Source: Arenimonas oryziterrae DSM 21050 = YC6267 (lineage in GTDB: Bacteria > Pseudomonadota > Gammaproteobacteria > Xanthomonadales > Xanthomonadaceae). Taken from it: 64,000 nt of DNA. Both the position numbers and the translations under genes were made by a program. Where the stretch lies: assembly GCF_000420545.1 (NCBI RefSeq), contig NZ_ATVD01000002.1, forward strand, positions 620,001 through 684,000, read 5' to 3'. Below are positions 44,121-52,834 of the stretch, one piece after another (position 1 is the first letter of the stretch; the number at the start of each line of letters is the position of its first letter). A model generated the notes under the pieces. The model had not been told where the DNA came from. It ran no database searches and was given only the letters and a program-made list of their open reading frames with translations.

Positions 44121-44239
44121 CGAATCCACTGGCTATCCCAACGCAGCTTCAGTTGCTCTTCCGGAATCTTCAATGGCAGGCAAAGCAGGGGCAGCAGCGC
44201 CAAGAGCGCTCCGAAACGGACGGGCAGATTCTTCTTCAC
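44117..44239 (-). CDS. possible 40-residue single-helix membrane protein
   Basis: This is a short reading frame starting at GTG 44239, preceded by GGAGA seven bases upstream, a well-placed ribosome site. The product begins MKKNLPVRFGALLALLPLLC, giving a basic N-terminus and one hydrophobic helix (about 9-25), followed by a charged tail EEQLKLRWDSQWIR. Its TGA overlaps the next gene's ATG (ATGA), the coupling pattern seen in real operons. No similarity is recognised. Evidence is only start site, topology and coupling, so the call is tentative. Confidence 0.5.
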   Translation of the reverse strand: MKKNLPVRFGALLALLPLLCLPLKIPEEQLKLRWDSQWIR

Positions 44240-44381
44240 GACTGGTTCTCCATCGATTCTGCAGCGCAATATCGGCTGCCCCCCCTTGGAGTGCAGGGGT
44301 TCCACGATACCAAGTCCCTTGACCGAACCACGAGTATTTTTCCGACTTCGCCGGAATGCCGCTCGCGGTACGGTCATAGTC

Positions 44382-44900
44382 ATGACCAGATACATTCCAG
44401 CGATCCTCCTGTTCGTGTTCCTGCTGGCGGGCGTTCCTCTCGCACGGCCGGCTCCGAATGGCCCTGCTAGCAAAGGCGAAAGCGCGCCGAACGCAGGGTC
44501 GAACATACCCACGCACGCCACCGAACTGGTTCTGCACAAATGCATCGCACCCGACGGCACGGTCAGTTTCCAGGACAGACCCTGCGCCACGCAGTCGCGG
44601 ACGGCCTGGTCGCGCGCCGTCCTTCCGGAACACGTCACTCCCGACACGCGTCGACCCACCGGCGAACGGCGTCAACGCGACCCGGGTGCTCGCATCATCG
44701 GACGCATGGCCGGATCCGATGGATCCACCGGCCTGACCCGATCCTCCCGCCCGGCAGGCGATCGCGACCCTCGTCTGGCGCGCTGCGCCCATGCCAAGGA
44801 ACAACGGGACACCACTCTCGCCCGCATTGGGCTGAAGCGAACCTTCGACCTGCTGCGGGCGCTGGACCGGGAGGTCGAGATCGCCTGCCAATGCCTGTGA
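44382..44900 (+). CDS. secreted DUF4124-domain protein
   Basis: This is a 172-residue exported protein of the DUF4124 type. The signal peptide is ILLFVFLLAGVPLARPA (about 7-24). The DUF4124 core LHKCIAPDGTVSFQDRPCA follows at about 51-69, with its two cysteines. A low-complexity, arginine/aspartate-rich middle ends in a C-terminal helix RCAHAKEQRDTTLARIGLK with two more cysteines near ACQCL. Such proteins are common and uncharacterised in gammaproteobacteria. It is divergent from the small leftward operon; the 142-base gap shows no promoter I trust. Confidence 0.72.
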   Translation: MTRYIPAILLFVFLLAGVPLARPAPNGPASKGESAPNAGSNIPTHATELVLHKCIAPDGTVSFQDRPCATQSRTAWSRAVLPEHVTPDTRRPTGERRQRDPGARIIGRMAGSDGSTGLTRSSRPAGDRDPRLARCAHAKEQRDTTLARIGLKRTFDLLRALDREVEIACQCL

Positions 44901-45010
44901 GCCTTGGGCGCCATGCGCTTTGCATGACGATCCAATGAATATGTGAGCTGCTTCACGGTTACTTACCGCCCAAACCGGTCCAATGCCGCCAGCACCAACG
45001 GAGATTTGGG

Positions 45011-46357
45011 ATGAACCGCACACTTGCCGCGCTCGGCCTGTTTTTTGCTCTGGCCGCCGGTCCCGTGCTGGCCGAGGCTCCGCCGCGCTTTCCGCCCGGC
45101 AATGTCTGGAACAAGGACATCACCTACGCCCCTCTGCATCCGCAGTCGACGGCCATGATCAATGCCTGGGTTGGCCTGGGCGGTTTTGGCAATGGGCGCA
45201 TGCAGATCGATTTCGCAATGCGCATCGTGCGTGCGCCGGGCGGCGCACCGACGCGCACGATCGTCGCCTACCCCGATGCCAGCGAATACTATTTCCCCGA
45301 TTGCGAAGCGGCCGGCACGGCGATGCCGGTGCCCGCGAATGCGATGATCGAAGGGTCTACCAACCTGACCTGCGACAACGCCGGCGAGGATTGCCACCTG
45401 CTCGTCGTGCAGGGCAATCGCCTGTACGAGGCCTACCGCGCCAACGGGTCCGGCGCGACCGGGCTGCAGGCGCAGTGCCTGGCGATCTGGAAGCTCGATC
45501 GCGTGTATCCCGACAACAACCGCGGCGAACATTGCACGAGCGCCGATGCCGCCGGTTTCCCGATCGCGCCGCTGCTGTTCAATGCCGACGAAGTCTATGC
45601 CGCGATGCAGAACATCAACGGCGATCTCGGCCACGCGATCCGCTTCATCCTGCCGAACCCACGCATGGCCTCGACGGTCATCGACGGCGATCGCTACGGC
45701 TATTACGTGCACCCGGGCAGCCACGCCGGCGGTCCGACCGGCCCGGAATCGACCGTGCCCTATGGCTCGCGCCTGCGCCTGCGTGCGAATTTCCCGGTCA
45801 ACAGCTACCCGCCGGCGGCGCAGGTGATCCTGCGCACGATGCAGCGCTACGGCATCGTGCTCGCTGACGGCGGCAACATCGCGCTGACGGCCGAAGACGA
45901 TGTCTACACGACGCACAAATGGGCCGAGATCGGCATCAGCTCGCGCGTGTTCGACCAGGCCGTGCCGGCCAGTCCGGTGCGCGCGCAGGATTTCGCGATC
46001 ATCGATACCGGCGCGCGCATCGTCGAAACCTGGGACTGCGTGCGCAATATCGAACCGACGGCGCCCAATCGCCTCGTCGGCACGGTCACCCGCCAGGCCG
46101 GCCTGCCGCGGCTGCCGCAGATCGTCGGTCTGACCTGGCAGGACGGCGCCGCGCAGGTCGATGTCTATCGCAACGGCGTGCTGCGCGCGACGCTGGCCAA
46201 TACCCACGTGTGGTCCGACAAGGCCTTCGCCTTCAACGAGAACAGCGCGAGCTATCTGGTTTGCAATGCCGGTACGGCCGTGTGTTCGAACGCTGCCGTG
46301 CCCGCACCGACGCGGACCAACGATCCGCCGCCACCGCGCCCGCCCTCGGTGTACTGA
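45011..46357 (+). CDS. large secreted protein of unknown function
   Basis: I cannot assign a named family to this 448-residue protein. It has a clean signal peptide (LGLFFALAAGPVLAEA, about 8-23). The large domain (about 25-340) has FPPGNVWNKDITYAPLHPQS, GEHCTSADAAGFPIAPLLF and IRFILPNPRMAS, and several cysteines suggesting disulphides (TCDNAGEDC, ETWDCV). After about 350 a fibronectin-like segment (LTWQDGAAQVDVYRNG and ASYLVCNAG) is followed by a proline-rich tail PPPPRPPS. It is probably extracellular or periplasmic. The gene stands alone, with a terminator of the leftward neighbour immediately after it. Confidence 0.7.
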   Translation: MNRTLAALGLFFALAAGPVLAEAPPRFPPGNVWNKDITYAPLHPQSTAMINAWVGLGGFGNGRMQIDFAMRIVRAPGGAPTRTIVAYPDASEYYFPDCEAAGTAMPVPANAMIEGSTNLTCDNAGEDCHLLVVQGNRLYEAYRANGSGATGLQAQCLAIWKLDRVYPDNNRGEHCTSADAAGFPIAPLLFNADEVYAAMQNINGDLGHAIRFILPNPRMASTVIDGDRYGYYVHPGSHAGGPTGPESTVPYGSRLRLRANFPVNSYPPAAQVILRTMQRYGIVLADGGNIALTAEDDVYTTHKWAEIGISSRVFDQAVPASPVRAQDFAIIDTGARIVETWDCVRNIEPTAPNRLVGTVTRQAGLPRLPQIVGLTWQDGAAQVDVYRNGVLRATLANTHVWSDKAFAFNENSASYLVCNAGTAVCSNAAVPAPTRTNDPPPPRPPSVY

Positions 46358-46375
46358 CGCGACTTATTCCAGGCA

Positions 46376-46408
46376 CAAAAAAACAGGGCGGAATCCATTC
46401 CGCCCTGT
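46376..46408 (-). terminator. rho-independent terminator of the outer-membrane barrel gene
   Basis: ACAGGGCGGAAT and ATTCCGCCCTGT form a twelve-base perfect inverted repeat (46383-46408, two-base centre). An A run at 46376-46383 becomes a T tract on the minus strand. It is a classic terminator for the leftward gene ending at 46432. Confidence 0.88.
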
Positions 46409-46431
46409 CCATCCCCTTCGCCTGTCCGGTA

Positions 46432-47397
46432 TCAGTGATTGATGCCGAAGCTCAGGAAGAAGCCGCGCATGGAGATGTCGGCATTGGCATCGCCAATCGC
46501 CGCGTAGTTGGGCACATAGGTCTGGCCGATCGTCGTGCCGCCGCTGGTGCTGGTGAACTGGGTCGTGTCGATGCCGCCGTGGCTCAGGTCCTGATAGCCC
46601 AGACTCAGGCTGCCGGTGCCGTTGCCCATCTTGAAGTTGCGGCCGACGGCGACGCGCATCATGCGCTGGGTCACGCCGAGACTGCGGTTGCCCGGGCTCG
46701 GTGCCGTGAACGTGCCCGATAGCACGCGGTTGCGGTCGCCATTGGCGCGCGCCTGCTGTACTTCGGCGTTGAAGAACCAGTTCGTTGCGAAGTTCTGCTT
46801 GAAGCGCAGGCCCGCGACCCAGCCCGTGTGGCTGAAGTCGGTCGTGATGACCTGGCCGAAGTTGCCGCCGCTGGAAATCGCGTCCACGCCCTGGCGGGTG
46901 TCCTGGAACTTCATGCGACGCATGCCGAGATAGGGACTGAAGGTCGAGCGCGTGCCCGGCTGCATGGTCCAACCGACGATCAGGTCGATGTTGCGGCTCT
47001 CGTAGTCGGATGAGAACCGGCTGTTGAGCGAGCAGATGTCGTCGTTGAAGTTGTTCGCCGCGATGCAGGGCGTGGACGCCGCACCGGCCAGCGCATTCGG
47101 TCCGCCGTCGGCATCGGCATTGTTGAACGCCAGCTCCACGAACAGATGTGCATCGAAGCGCAGACCCAGACGCAGCGCCCCGCTGTTGCCCGAATCGAAA
47201 TCGGTGCCCGGCAGCGGCGCGAACTGCGTGCCGGTGGCATCGACGGAAAATTCATGCACGTATTCGGCATCGCTGGCGTCGTTATGGCCGTATTCGATGC
47301 TGCCGTAGAAGGTCGGCGAAGAAGCGAACGCGGCGGGCGCCATGAGGCAAAGGCCGAGGCCGGTCGCGAGAGGCAAAGCGAGGGTATTGCGATTCAC
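46432..47397 (-). CDS. outer membrane beta-barrel protein
   Basis: This 321-residue protein has a signal peptide (GLGLCLMAPAAFA, cleaved near residue 26) and a pattern of alternating hydrophobic/aromatic strands: FYGSIEYGHND, GALRLGLRFDAHLFVELAF, NIDLIVGWTMQPG, TFSPYLGMRRMKF, WVAGLRFKQNFATNWFFN and the terminal GFFLSFGINH. This fits an outer-membrane barrel of about ten to twelve strands. A long extracellular loop may include two cysteines (TPCIAANNFNDDIC). The start codon is GTG, with GGAGG upstream. No substrate or family is recognised. It is a single-gene unit with its own strong terminator. Confidence 0.78.
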   Translation of the reverse strand: MNRNTLALPLATGLGLCLMAPAAFASSPTFYGSIEYGHNDASDAEYVHEFSVDATGTQFAPLPGTDFDSGNSGALRLGLRFDAHLFVELAFNNADADGGPNALAGAASTPCIAANNFNDDICSLNSRFSSDYESRNIDLIVGWTMQPGTRSTFSPYLGMRRMKFQDTRQGVDAISSGGNFGQVITTDFSHTGWVAGLRFKQNFATNWFFNAEVQQARANGDRNRVLSGTFTAPSPGNRSLGVTQRMMRVAVGRNFKMGNGTGSLSLGYQDLSHGGIDTTQFTSTSGGTTIGQTYVPNYAAIGDANADISMRGFFLSFGINH

Positions 47398-47475
47398 GGA
47401 AGGCCTCCTGCACGTCGAAGGTGTTCGACATCGGCAGGATTAACGCAGCCGTCTGCCGGTCGAGGACAGACCGGC

Positions 47476-47508
47476 AAAAAAAACCGCCCGGGTCAGGAAC
47501 CCGGGCGG
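47476..47508 (-). terminator. rho-independent terminator of the autotransporter gene
   Basis: On the minus strand a ten-base stem, CCGCCCGGGT with ACCCGGGCGG, closes a five-base loop. It is followed by eight consecutive T (A at 47476-47483 on the plus strand), 25 bases after the autotransporter stop. Confidence 0.92.
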
Positions 47509-47532
47509 CGTTCTCTTGCACAGCGAGGCGAC

Positions 47533-50421
47533 TCAGCGCTGCGTGGTGATGCTCCGGACACCGGTCGTCGTGGCCGGTGTGCCGGCCTCGCTGCCGTCCG
47601 CGTCCGCGGCGTTCAGGGCCTGTGCGCCCGGAACCGGCACGGCATGGCCGAAGTCGTAGCTGATCTGGAAGCCGAAGGTCTTGTGGCTGCCGGTGCCCAT
47701 CGCGGTTTCATGACGGAACAGCGTGGTCAGGGTCCAGCCGTTGGCCAGGTCCAGATCGACGCCGAACCCCGCCAGCCAGTTGCGCTGCGCGGCCGTGTCG
47801 AGGGCGAGGTGGTAGTTGGTCGCGGCCGGCAAGGTCACGTAGTTGATGTCGACATCGCTGCGACCACCGAGGTCCTGGCGATACTCGAGCATCCAGTACG
47901 GACGCACCGAGCCGGTCGACAGCGCGTGGAAATAGCTGCCTTCCACGCCGAGGGCGAGCATCGAGTTGTCGACATGCTGACGACCGTAGCGCAGGTTGTA
48001 GATGCCCGCGCCCGCTTCCTGATAGGCATCGAGCGTGGTGCGGCTGGCATCGAGGCGACCGTAGCTCGACAGGGACATCGCTTCGTTGCGATGTTCGTAG
48101 CCGAAGGTCAGCGAACCGAACTGCTGCTTGCCGTCGCGCTCGGCCAACGCCATCGTGCCGGCGACCGAACTCCAGCGACGCAGGTCGAAACCGATGTCGC
48201 CCACCCCGAGCATCGCATCGGCGAACAAGTGATCGCCATCGCGCCACAGGCCGTAGACGCTCAGCGAGCGGTACTGGCCATTCACTTCCGACCCGTTCAC
48301 GCCGATGTTGCTGTCGCTCCAGCCCATGCCGGACGCAAAACCGATCAGCCAGGACTTGCCGACGCGGCGGTCGGCACCAAAGCTCAGGCCTTCGGCATGG
48401 AAGTCGAAGCCGCTGTTGCCCAGCGCGCCGTCACGATCGCCCAGCGAGACGCGGCCACCGCTCCACAGACCCCAGCCACCGAAGGTCGCCGCGTCGTCGC
48501 CGTTGAGCAGCGCGCCCGGGGCAAGATTGATGCTCGGACCGAAGCCCGAGAACAGGCTGACCTGCAGATTGTTGTCCGAACCATCGCCACTGCGGTTGCG
48601 CTGCTGACGCAGGCGCTCGCGGATGTTGTCCTGCTGCGCACGTGCGAAACGCACGCTGGCATCGACCTGCGCCTGCAGACTTCCGACCACTTCCGGATCC
48701 TTGGTCGGATCGGGACGTCCGGACACCGTCAGCGTCGCGGTCACGCTCGCCGACGCGTAGTTCGCGGTCGCGGCCTGCGTCGCCGTCAGCGTGGTCACGC
48801 CCGCGCCGGTCATCGTCACCGTGCGGCCGCTGATCGTCGCCACGGCGGCGTCGGAGCTGCTGAAGGTGAAAGCGCCGGTGCTGTTGCTGGTTGGGTCGAC
48901 GAGATCGAAGGCCGCTTCGCCGTAAACCTTCACGAGGTTCGCGAAGCCGGTGATCGTCGGGATCGCCTGGTTGACGGTCAGCGTCGCGGTGATCGTGTCG
49001 CTGGTGTGATTGGCATCGGCCGCCTGGGTGGCGGTGATCGTGGTCGCGCCCGCACCAACGATGGTGACGACATCGCCGCTGACCGTGGCTACCGTCGGAT
49101 CGGAACTCATGTAGGTGAACGCGCCGGTGCTGCTCGTGCTCGGCGGCGTCAGGGTGAACGCGGCATCGCCAAAGGTTTTCACCATGTCGGAGAAACCCGA
49201 CAAGCCCGGCGCGGCCTGCGCGACGGTGAGGTCGGCGGTGATCGTGCCGCTGGTGAACGCCGCTGTTGCGGCCTGCGTGGCGGTGATCGTGGTGGTGCCG
49301 GTGCCGACGATCGTGACGACATCGCCGCTGATCGTGGCAACCGTGGTATCCGAGCTCTGGTACGAGAACGCACCCGGGCTGTCGCTGGTCGGCGGCGTCA
49401 ACGTGAAGTCGGCATCGCCATAGGTCGCGTTCAAGTTCGGGAAATTCGACAGCGTCGGCGGACCGACCGGAACGACGGCATTCGACGGACCCGAGGGCAG
49501 ACTGTCGCCCACGGCATTGGTGGCGACGACGGTGAAGGTATAGCTGACGCCATTGGTCAGGCCGTTCACGGCGATCGGAGTACCCGCGCCGGTGGCGACG
49601 ATGTTGCCGGGCGTGGAGGTCACGGTGTAGCTGAGGATCGGGCTACCGCCATCGTTGAGCGGCGCGGAGAACGTCACGGTCGCGGTCGTGTTGCCCGCAG
49701 TGGCGGTGCCGATGGTCGGCGCGTCCGGCACCGTGGTCACGGGCAACGCGTCGGCCATGTACACGATGCGTTCGAAGCCGTTGTTGCCATTGAGGGAGTC
49801 GTTGGTGCCGCACCGCCAGCCGCCGTTGAGCACGCCGCCGCCGGTGTGGATGCACAGGCGCAGCGGTCCGGAGGTGCCGGGTCCGCCATACGCACCGAAG
49901 GAGGAGTCCATGATGTCGCAGGAGTTCTTGCTGGCACCCACGCCGCCCGGTCCAAAGCCCCAGGACCAGCTGCTGTTGTAGTACCAATCCGAGCCGTTCG
50001 CGGTGTGCACCGTCGCCGAATCCGTACCGGTATCGAACAGGACATCGGCACGCGGGGCCTGCGCGAGCAGGGTCAGGGTCGGGTTGCCCGTCGGACGGCA
50101 GGCCAGCATCAACCGGCCGCCGTTGCAGGCGGCCTGGATGCTCGCCAGCGACGCGCCGCTCGAGCCGTAGGTATCGCGATGGCACTCGGTCCAGCCACCG
50201 GCGGTGACGGTCGCGACGGCGACATTGGTCTGCGGACCGACCGGTACATAGGTCGGCGGTGCAGCGATCGCGGACTGACAGGCGATCAGCACGAAGGCCA
50301 GCGCGAGCAGCGACTGCCAGATCAGGCGAAGAGACGGGGCCAGTGGCCGGGAAGGTGTAGTGACGTGCAGATTCGCGCGCACAGGCGCGAGTCCGGCACC
50401 AGATACCGATTCAGACCACAT
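47533..50421 (-). CDS. autotransporter with fibronectin-like domain and three 83-residue repeats
   Basis: This is a type-V secreted surface protein of 962 residues. A long N-terminal extension ends in a signal peptide (WQSLLALAFVLIACQSAIAA, about 35-54). The passenger has a cysteine-containing domain (about 55-230), a fibronectin type III-like domain (about 231-318: PDAPTIGTATAGNTTATVTF, GVSYTFTVVATNAVGDS), then three tandem 83-residue repeats (321-569). A helical linker (EVVGSLQAQVDASVRFARAQ) leads into a beta-barrel translocator (about 620-930). No protease or adhesin motif is evident. A ribosome site AGGGGA lies upstream of ATG 50421 and a terminator follows the gene. A surface or adhesion function is likely but inferred. 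Confidence 0.85.
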   Translation of the reverse strand: MWSESVSGAGLAPVRANLHVTTPSRPLAPSLRLIWQSLLALAFVLIACQSAIAAPPTYVPVGPQTNVAVATVTAGGWTECHRDTYGSSGASLASIQAACNGGRLMLACRPTGNPTLTLLAQAPRADVLFDTGTDSATVHTANGSDWYYNSSWSWGFGPGGVGASKNSCDIMDSSFGAYGGPGTSGPLRLCIHTGGGVLNGGWRCGTNDSLNGNNGFERIVYMADALPVTTVPDAPTIGTATAGNTTATVTFSAPLNDGGSPILSYTVTSTPGNIVATGAGTPIAVNGLTNGVSYTFTVVATNAVGDSLPSGPSNAVVPVGPPTLSNFPNLNATYGDADFTLTPPTSDSPGAFSYQSSDTTVATISGDVVTIVGTGTTTITATQAATAAFTSGTITADLTVAQAAPGLSGFSDMVKTFGDAAFTLTPPSTSSTGAFTYMSSDPTVATVSGDVVTIVGAGATTITATQAADANHTSDTITATLTVNQAIPTITGFANLVKVYGEAAFDLVDPTSNSTGAFTFSSSDAAVATISGRTVTMTGAGVTTLTATQAATANYASASVTATLTVSGRPDPTKDPEVVGSLQAQVDASVRFARAQQDNIRERLRQQRNRSGDGSDNNLQVSLFSGFGPSINLAPGALLNGDDAATFGGWGLWSGGRVSLGDRDGALGNSGFDFHAEGLSFGADRRVGKSWLIGFASGMGWSDSNIGVNGSEVNGQYRSLSVYGLWRDGDHLFADAMLGVGDIGFDLRRWSSVAGTMALAERDGKQQFGSLTFGYEHRNEAMSLSSYGRLDASRTTLDAYQEAGAGIYNLRYGRQHVDNSMLALGVEGSYFHALSTGSVRPYWMLEYRQDLGGRSDVDINYVTLPAATNYHLALDTAAQRNWLAGFGVDLDLANGWTLTTLFRHETAMGTGSHKTFGFQISYDFGHAVPVPGAQALNAADADGSEAGTPATTTGVRSITTQR
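48715..49461 (-). repeat. three tandem 249-base coding repeats in the autotransporter
   Basis: Residues 321-403, 404-486 and 487-569 are three consecutive 83-residue units of equal length. Shared positions include YGDADFTLTPP-type, GAF(S/T), SSD, VAT(I/V)SG, V(T)I(V)GxG, TTITATQA and (T)LTV. Repeats 1 and 2 are the closest pair. They resemble MBG/Big-type surface-protein domains, each probably one immunoglobulin-like fold. Confidence 0.85.
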
Positions 50422-50655
50422 AGCGATGTCCCCTGTTTATGTCGTCGCCCGGGCCGGCATGGCCTGGGGACAGTCGATCAAGCGTCCTTGCGATCCCTCT
50501 CGCGACGACACTGCACACGCGCCTGCCAGCAATGCTGTCCTGGACAGCGCGAGTAACAGCAGTCTAGGGGTTAGGACAAGTCGCGGGCAAGCGCCGCGAT
50601 GTGACGGAGCGTGCAGAACGACATCGCCGACACGCGTTCGCGCGTGATTTCCAGC

Positions 50656-50686
50656 AAAAAGAACGGCGCCCGCAGGCGCCGTTCTT
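50656..50686 (-). terminator. rho-independent terminator of the second S9 peptidase gene
   Basis: AAGAACGGCGCC and GGCGCCGTTCTT form a twelve-base perfect stem around a four-base loop (CGCA). Five T follow on the minus strand. It sits 18 bases after the leftward stop at 50704. The remaining sequence up to the autotransporter start at 50421 holds no gene I can support. Confidence 0.88.
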
Positions 50687-50703
50687 GGCAAGCATCGCGA
50701 CCC

Positions 50704-52770
50704 TCAATGACGCGCGGCGGCGTCGCCCGAGGTCGGCTGGCCGACGTCGACCTTGCCCGCGCCGGCGCCGATGTACTTGTCGAAGAAGGCCAGCATCTTC
50801 GTGTACAGCGCCAGGTTGTTGGCCTCGTTGTAGAAGCCGTGGCCCTCGCCCGCCTGGATGATGACCACTTCCGGCGGATGGCCCGCGGCGACCAGCGCAT
50901 CGCGCATCGCCTCGGTGTGCTCGCGCGGCGCGCGGCGATCCTTCTCGCCGGCGATGAGGAAGACCGGGATCTTGATCTTCGCGGCCAGGTGCACCGGCGA
51001 ACGCCGCTGCAGGTCGGCCTTGTCGCTGCCGATCGTGCGCTCGAGGAAACGCCGGCCGCTCTCGGTTTCGGGGATGTCGCCTTTCTTGTACATCATCTCC
51101 AGGTCGTACACGCCGACATAGCCGACGGCGCATCGGTACAGATCGGGCTCCTTCGCCGCACCCATCAGCGAGGCATAACCGCCATAACTGCCGCCGTAGA
51201 TGCAGATGCGACTGGCGTCGGCATAGCCTTTCTTGATCGCCCACTGGGTCACGTCGGTGAGGTCGTCCTGCATTTTCTCGCCCCACTGGCGATGACCGGC
51301 GTCCTGGAAACCGCTGCCGAAGCCGCCGGAGCCGCGGAAATTCAGCTGCAACACGAGATAGCCGCGACTGGCGAGCAGCTGCGTCTCCCAGTTGAAACCC
51401 CAGTCGTCGCGCGGACCGATCGGACCGCCATGCGGGTTGACGATCATCGGCAGGTTTTCGAGCTTCGCGCCGTTCGGCACGGTCAGGTAGCCGTGCAGGG
51501 TCAGGCCGTCGCGCGTGGTGAACGAGAACGGACGCACGCTCGCCATCTTCTCGCTGTCGAGCCAGTCGCGGTCGCGGATCAGGAAACGCGCCTTGCCGGT
51601 GTCGCGATCATAGAGATACAGCTCTTCGGGCTGCCGGTCGCTGCCCACGGCGACGACGATCTGCTTGCCGTCCGTGGTGGCCGTGGAGAAGTTGACGAAT
51701 TTGCCGGGAAACGCATTCGCGAGCGAGGCGTAGATCGCGGTATCGGGCGAATCCTTCTCGATCAGCTCCACACGCGGCGCACCGGTACGGCTGACGATGC
51801 CGAGGATCGTCGCGCCGTCCGATCCGACAATGTATTCGGACGGTGCCGACACCGGATCCTGGAACAGCGGCTTGAACTCGCCAGTCGCCTGATCGAGCAA
51901 GCCGAAAGCCGCCGGGGCCTTGCCGTCGTCGGACTGCGCGTAGATGCGTCCGTCCTTCGCCGAACCGACCACCACGATGCGGCGGCCGTTGGCCTTGGAG
52001 CGATTGACGAGGGTCCATTCGCCGTTCGCCTCGCGGCGATACAGGTCGGTGAGTTCGGCGTAGTTGCCGGCATCGTCCTTGCTCACGAAACAGTCGGCGA
52101 AGCGCGGCTCCTTGTTGGCATCCAACGCGATCGAGCAGTTTTTAGCGGGCGCGCGCGTGATCACGCGGCGCTGGCCGGTCAGCGTATTGATCGACACGAT
52201 CTCGGTATCGACCCCCTCGCCGCCGCCGCTGCTGTTGACCATCATCAGCGCGCGCGTTTCGTCCTCAGGCAGGGTTTCCATCATGTTGAATGTTTCGGAG
52301 TAAGACACCGCCTTGCTGCTTTGCGTCGCGTCCTTGGTGCCGTAGGAGATCAGGGTGCGCGAGCGCGAACCGTCGGCATCCATCGCGAACCACTCGCCGG
52401 TGTTGAACGGCGCGGCGAAGCGACCGAAATTACGCACGGCGGTGAACATCAGGCGCTTGGCGCCGACCCAATTGAACGCGCCAACGCTCTTGTCGTCGGG
52501 CAGCACGGTCTGCTTGAGCAGGCTCATGTCCTTGAGGTCGAGCACGGCCAACGCGAACTGGTCGCCGCGCTGCACGGTGATCGCGAGGTAGCGGCCGTCC
52601 GGAGAAATCTTCGCGGCACTGAACTCGGCGTGGCGCACGAAATCCTGGATCGGGATCGGACCAGCTGCGGGCGCGGCGGCCTCGGCGGCCTGCGCGACAG
52701 GCGCCAGTGCCACGGAGACGAGCATGGAAGACGCCAACATCAAGCTGCAAACAAGGTCACGGGAGGTCAT
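50704..52770 (-). CDS. S9-family peptidase (prolyl oligopeptidase type)
   Basis: This is a second secreted S9 serine peptidase, distinct from the one at 35523-37598. From ATG 52770 (ribosome site AAGGAA) it has 688 residues: a signal peptide (LASSMLVSVALAPVAQA), an N-terminal propeller region (about 40-400) and an alpha/beta hydrolase. The nucleophile is S528 in IYGGSYGGYASLM, with Asp in AGEKDRRAP and His in EGHGFYNEAN. MIVNPHGGPIGPRDDWGFN is the oxyanion-side motif. The longer in-frame start at 53091 runs through the rfbD coding region and is rejected. It lies downstream of rfbD by 64 bases, with its own strong terminator. Confidence 0.92.
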   Translation of the reverse strand: MTSRDLVCSLMLASSMLVSVALAPVAQAAEAAAPAAGPIPIQDFVRHAEFSAAKISPDGRYLAITVQRGDQFALAVLDLKDMSLLKQTVLPDDKSVGAFNWVGAKRLMFTAVRNFGRFAAPFNTGEWFAMDADGSRSRTLISYGTKDATQSSKAVSYSETFNMMETLPEDETRALMMVNSSGGGEGVDTEIVSINTLTGQRRVITRAPAKNCSIALDANKEPRFADCFVSKDDAGNYAELTDLYRREANGEWTLVNRSKANGRRIVVVGSAKDGRIYAQSDDGKAPAAFGLLDQATGEFKPLFQDPVSAPSEYIVGSDGATILGIVSRTGAPRVELIEKDSPDTAIYASLANAFPGKFVNFSTATTDGKQIVVAVGSDRQPEELYLYDRDTGKARFLIRDRDWLDSEKMASVRPFSFTTRDGLTLHGYLTVPNGAKLENLPMIVNPHGGPIGPRDDWGFNWETQLLASRGYLVLQLNFRGSGGFGSGFQDAGHRQWGEKMQDDLTDVTQWAIKKGYADASRICIYGGSYGGYASLMGAAKEPDLYRCAVGYVGVYDLEMMYKKGDIPETESGRRFLERTIGSDKADLQRRSPVHLAAKIKIPVFLIAGEKDRRAPREHTEAMRDALVAAGHPPEVVIIQAGEGHGFYNEANNLALYTKMLAFFDKYIGAGAGKVDVGQPTSGDAAARH

Positions 52771-52834
52771 CGGATTTCCTTCGAAAAAGCCTGTTGTGGG
52801 GGCTTGCAGAACAGCAAAGATTGAACGGTCGGAC

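Noticed and set aside
44133-45023. Long leftward frame over the DUF4124 gene
   Set aside because: It is an antisense frame with no ribosome site or domain; the rightward gene has a signal peptide and DUF4124 core.
48715-49461. CRISPR or mobile repeat
   Set aside because: The three direct repeats are 249 bases, in frame and protein-coding, without spacers.
47146-50556. Very long rightward open frame opposite the autotransporter
   Set aside because: Composition is arginine/alanine/glycine noise expected from the reverse of a GC-rich gene; the leftward frame has signal peptide, repeats and barrel.
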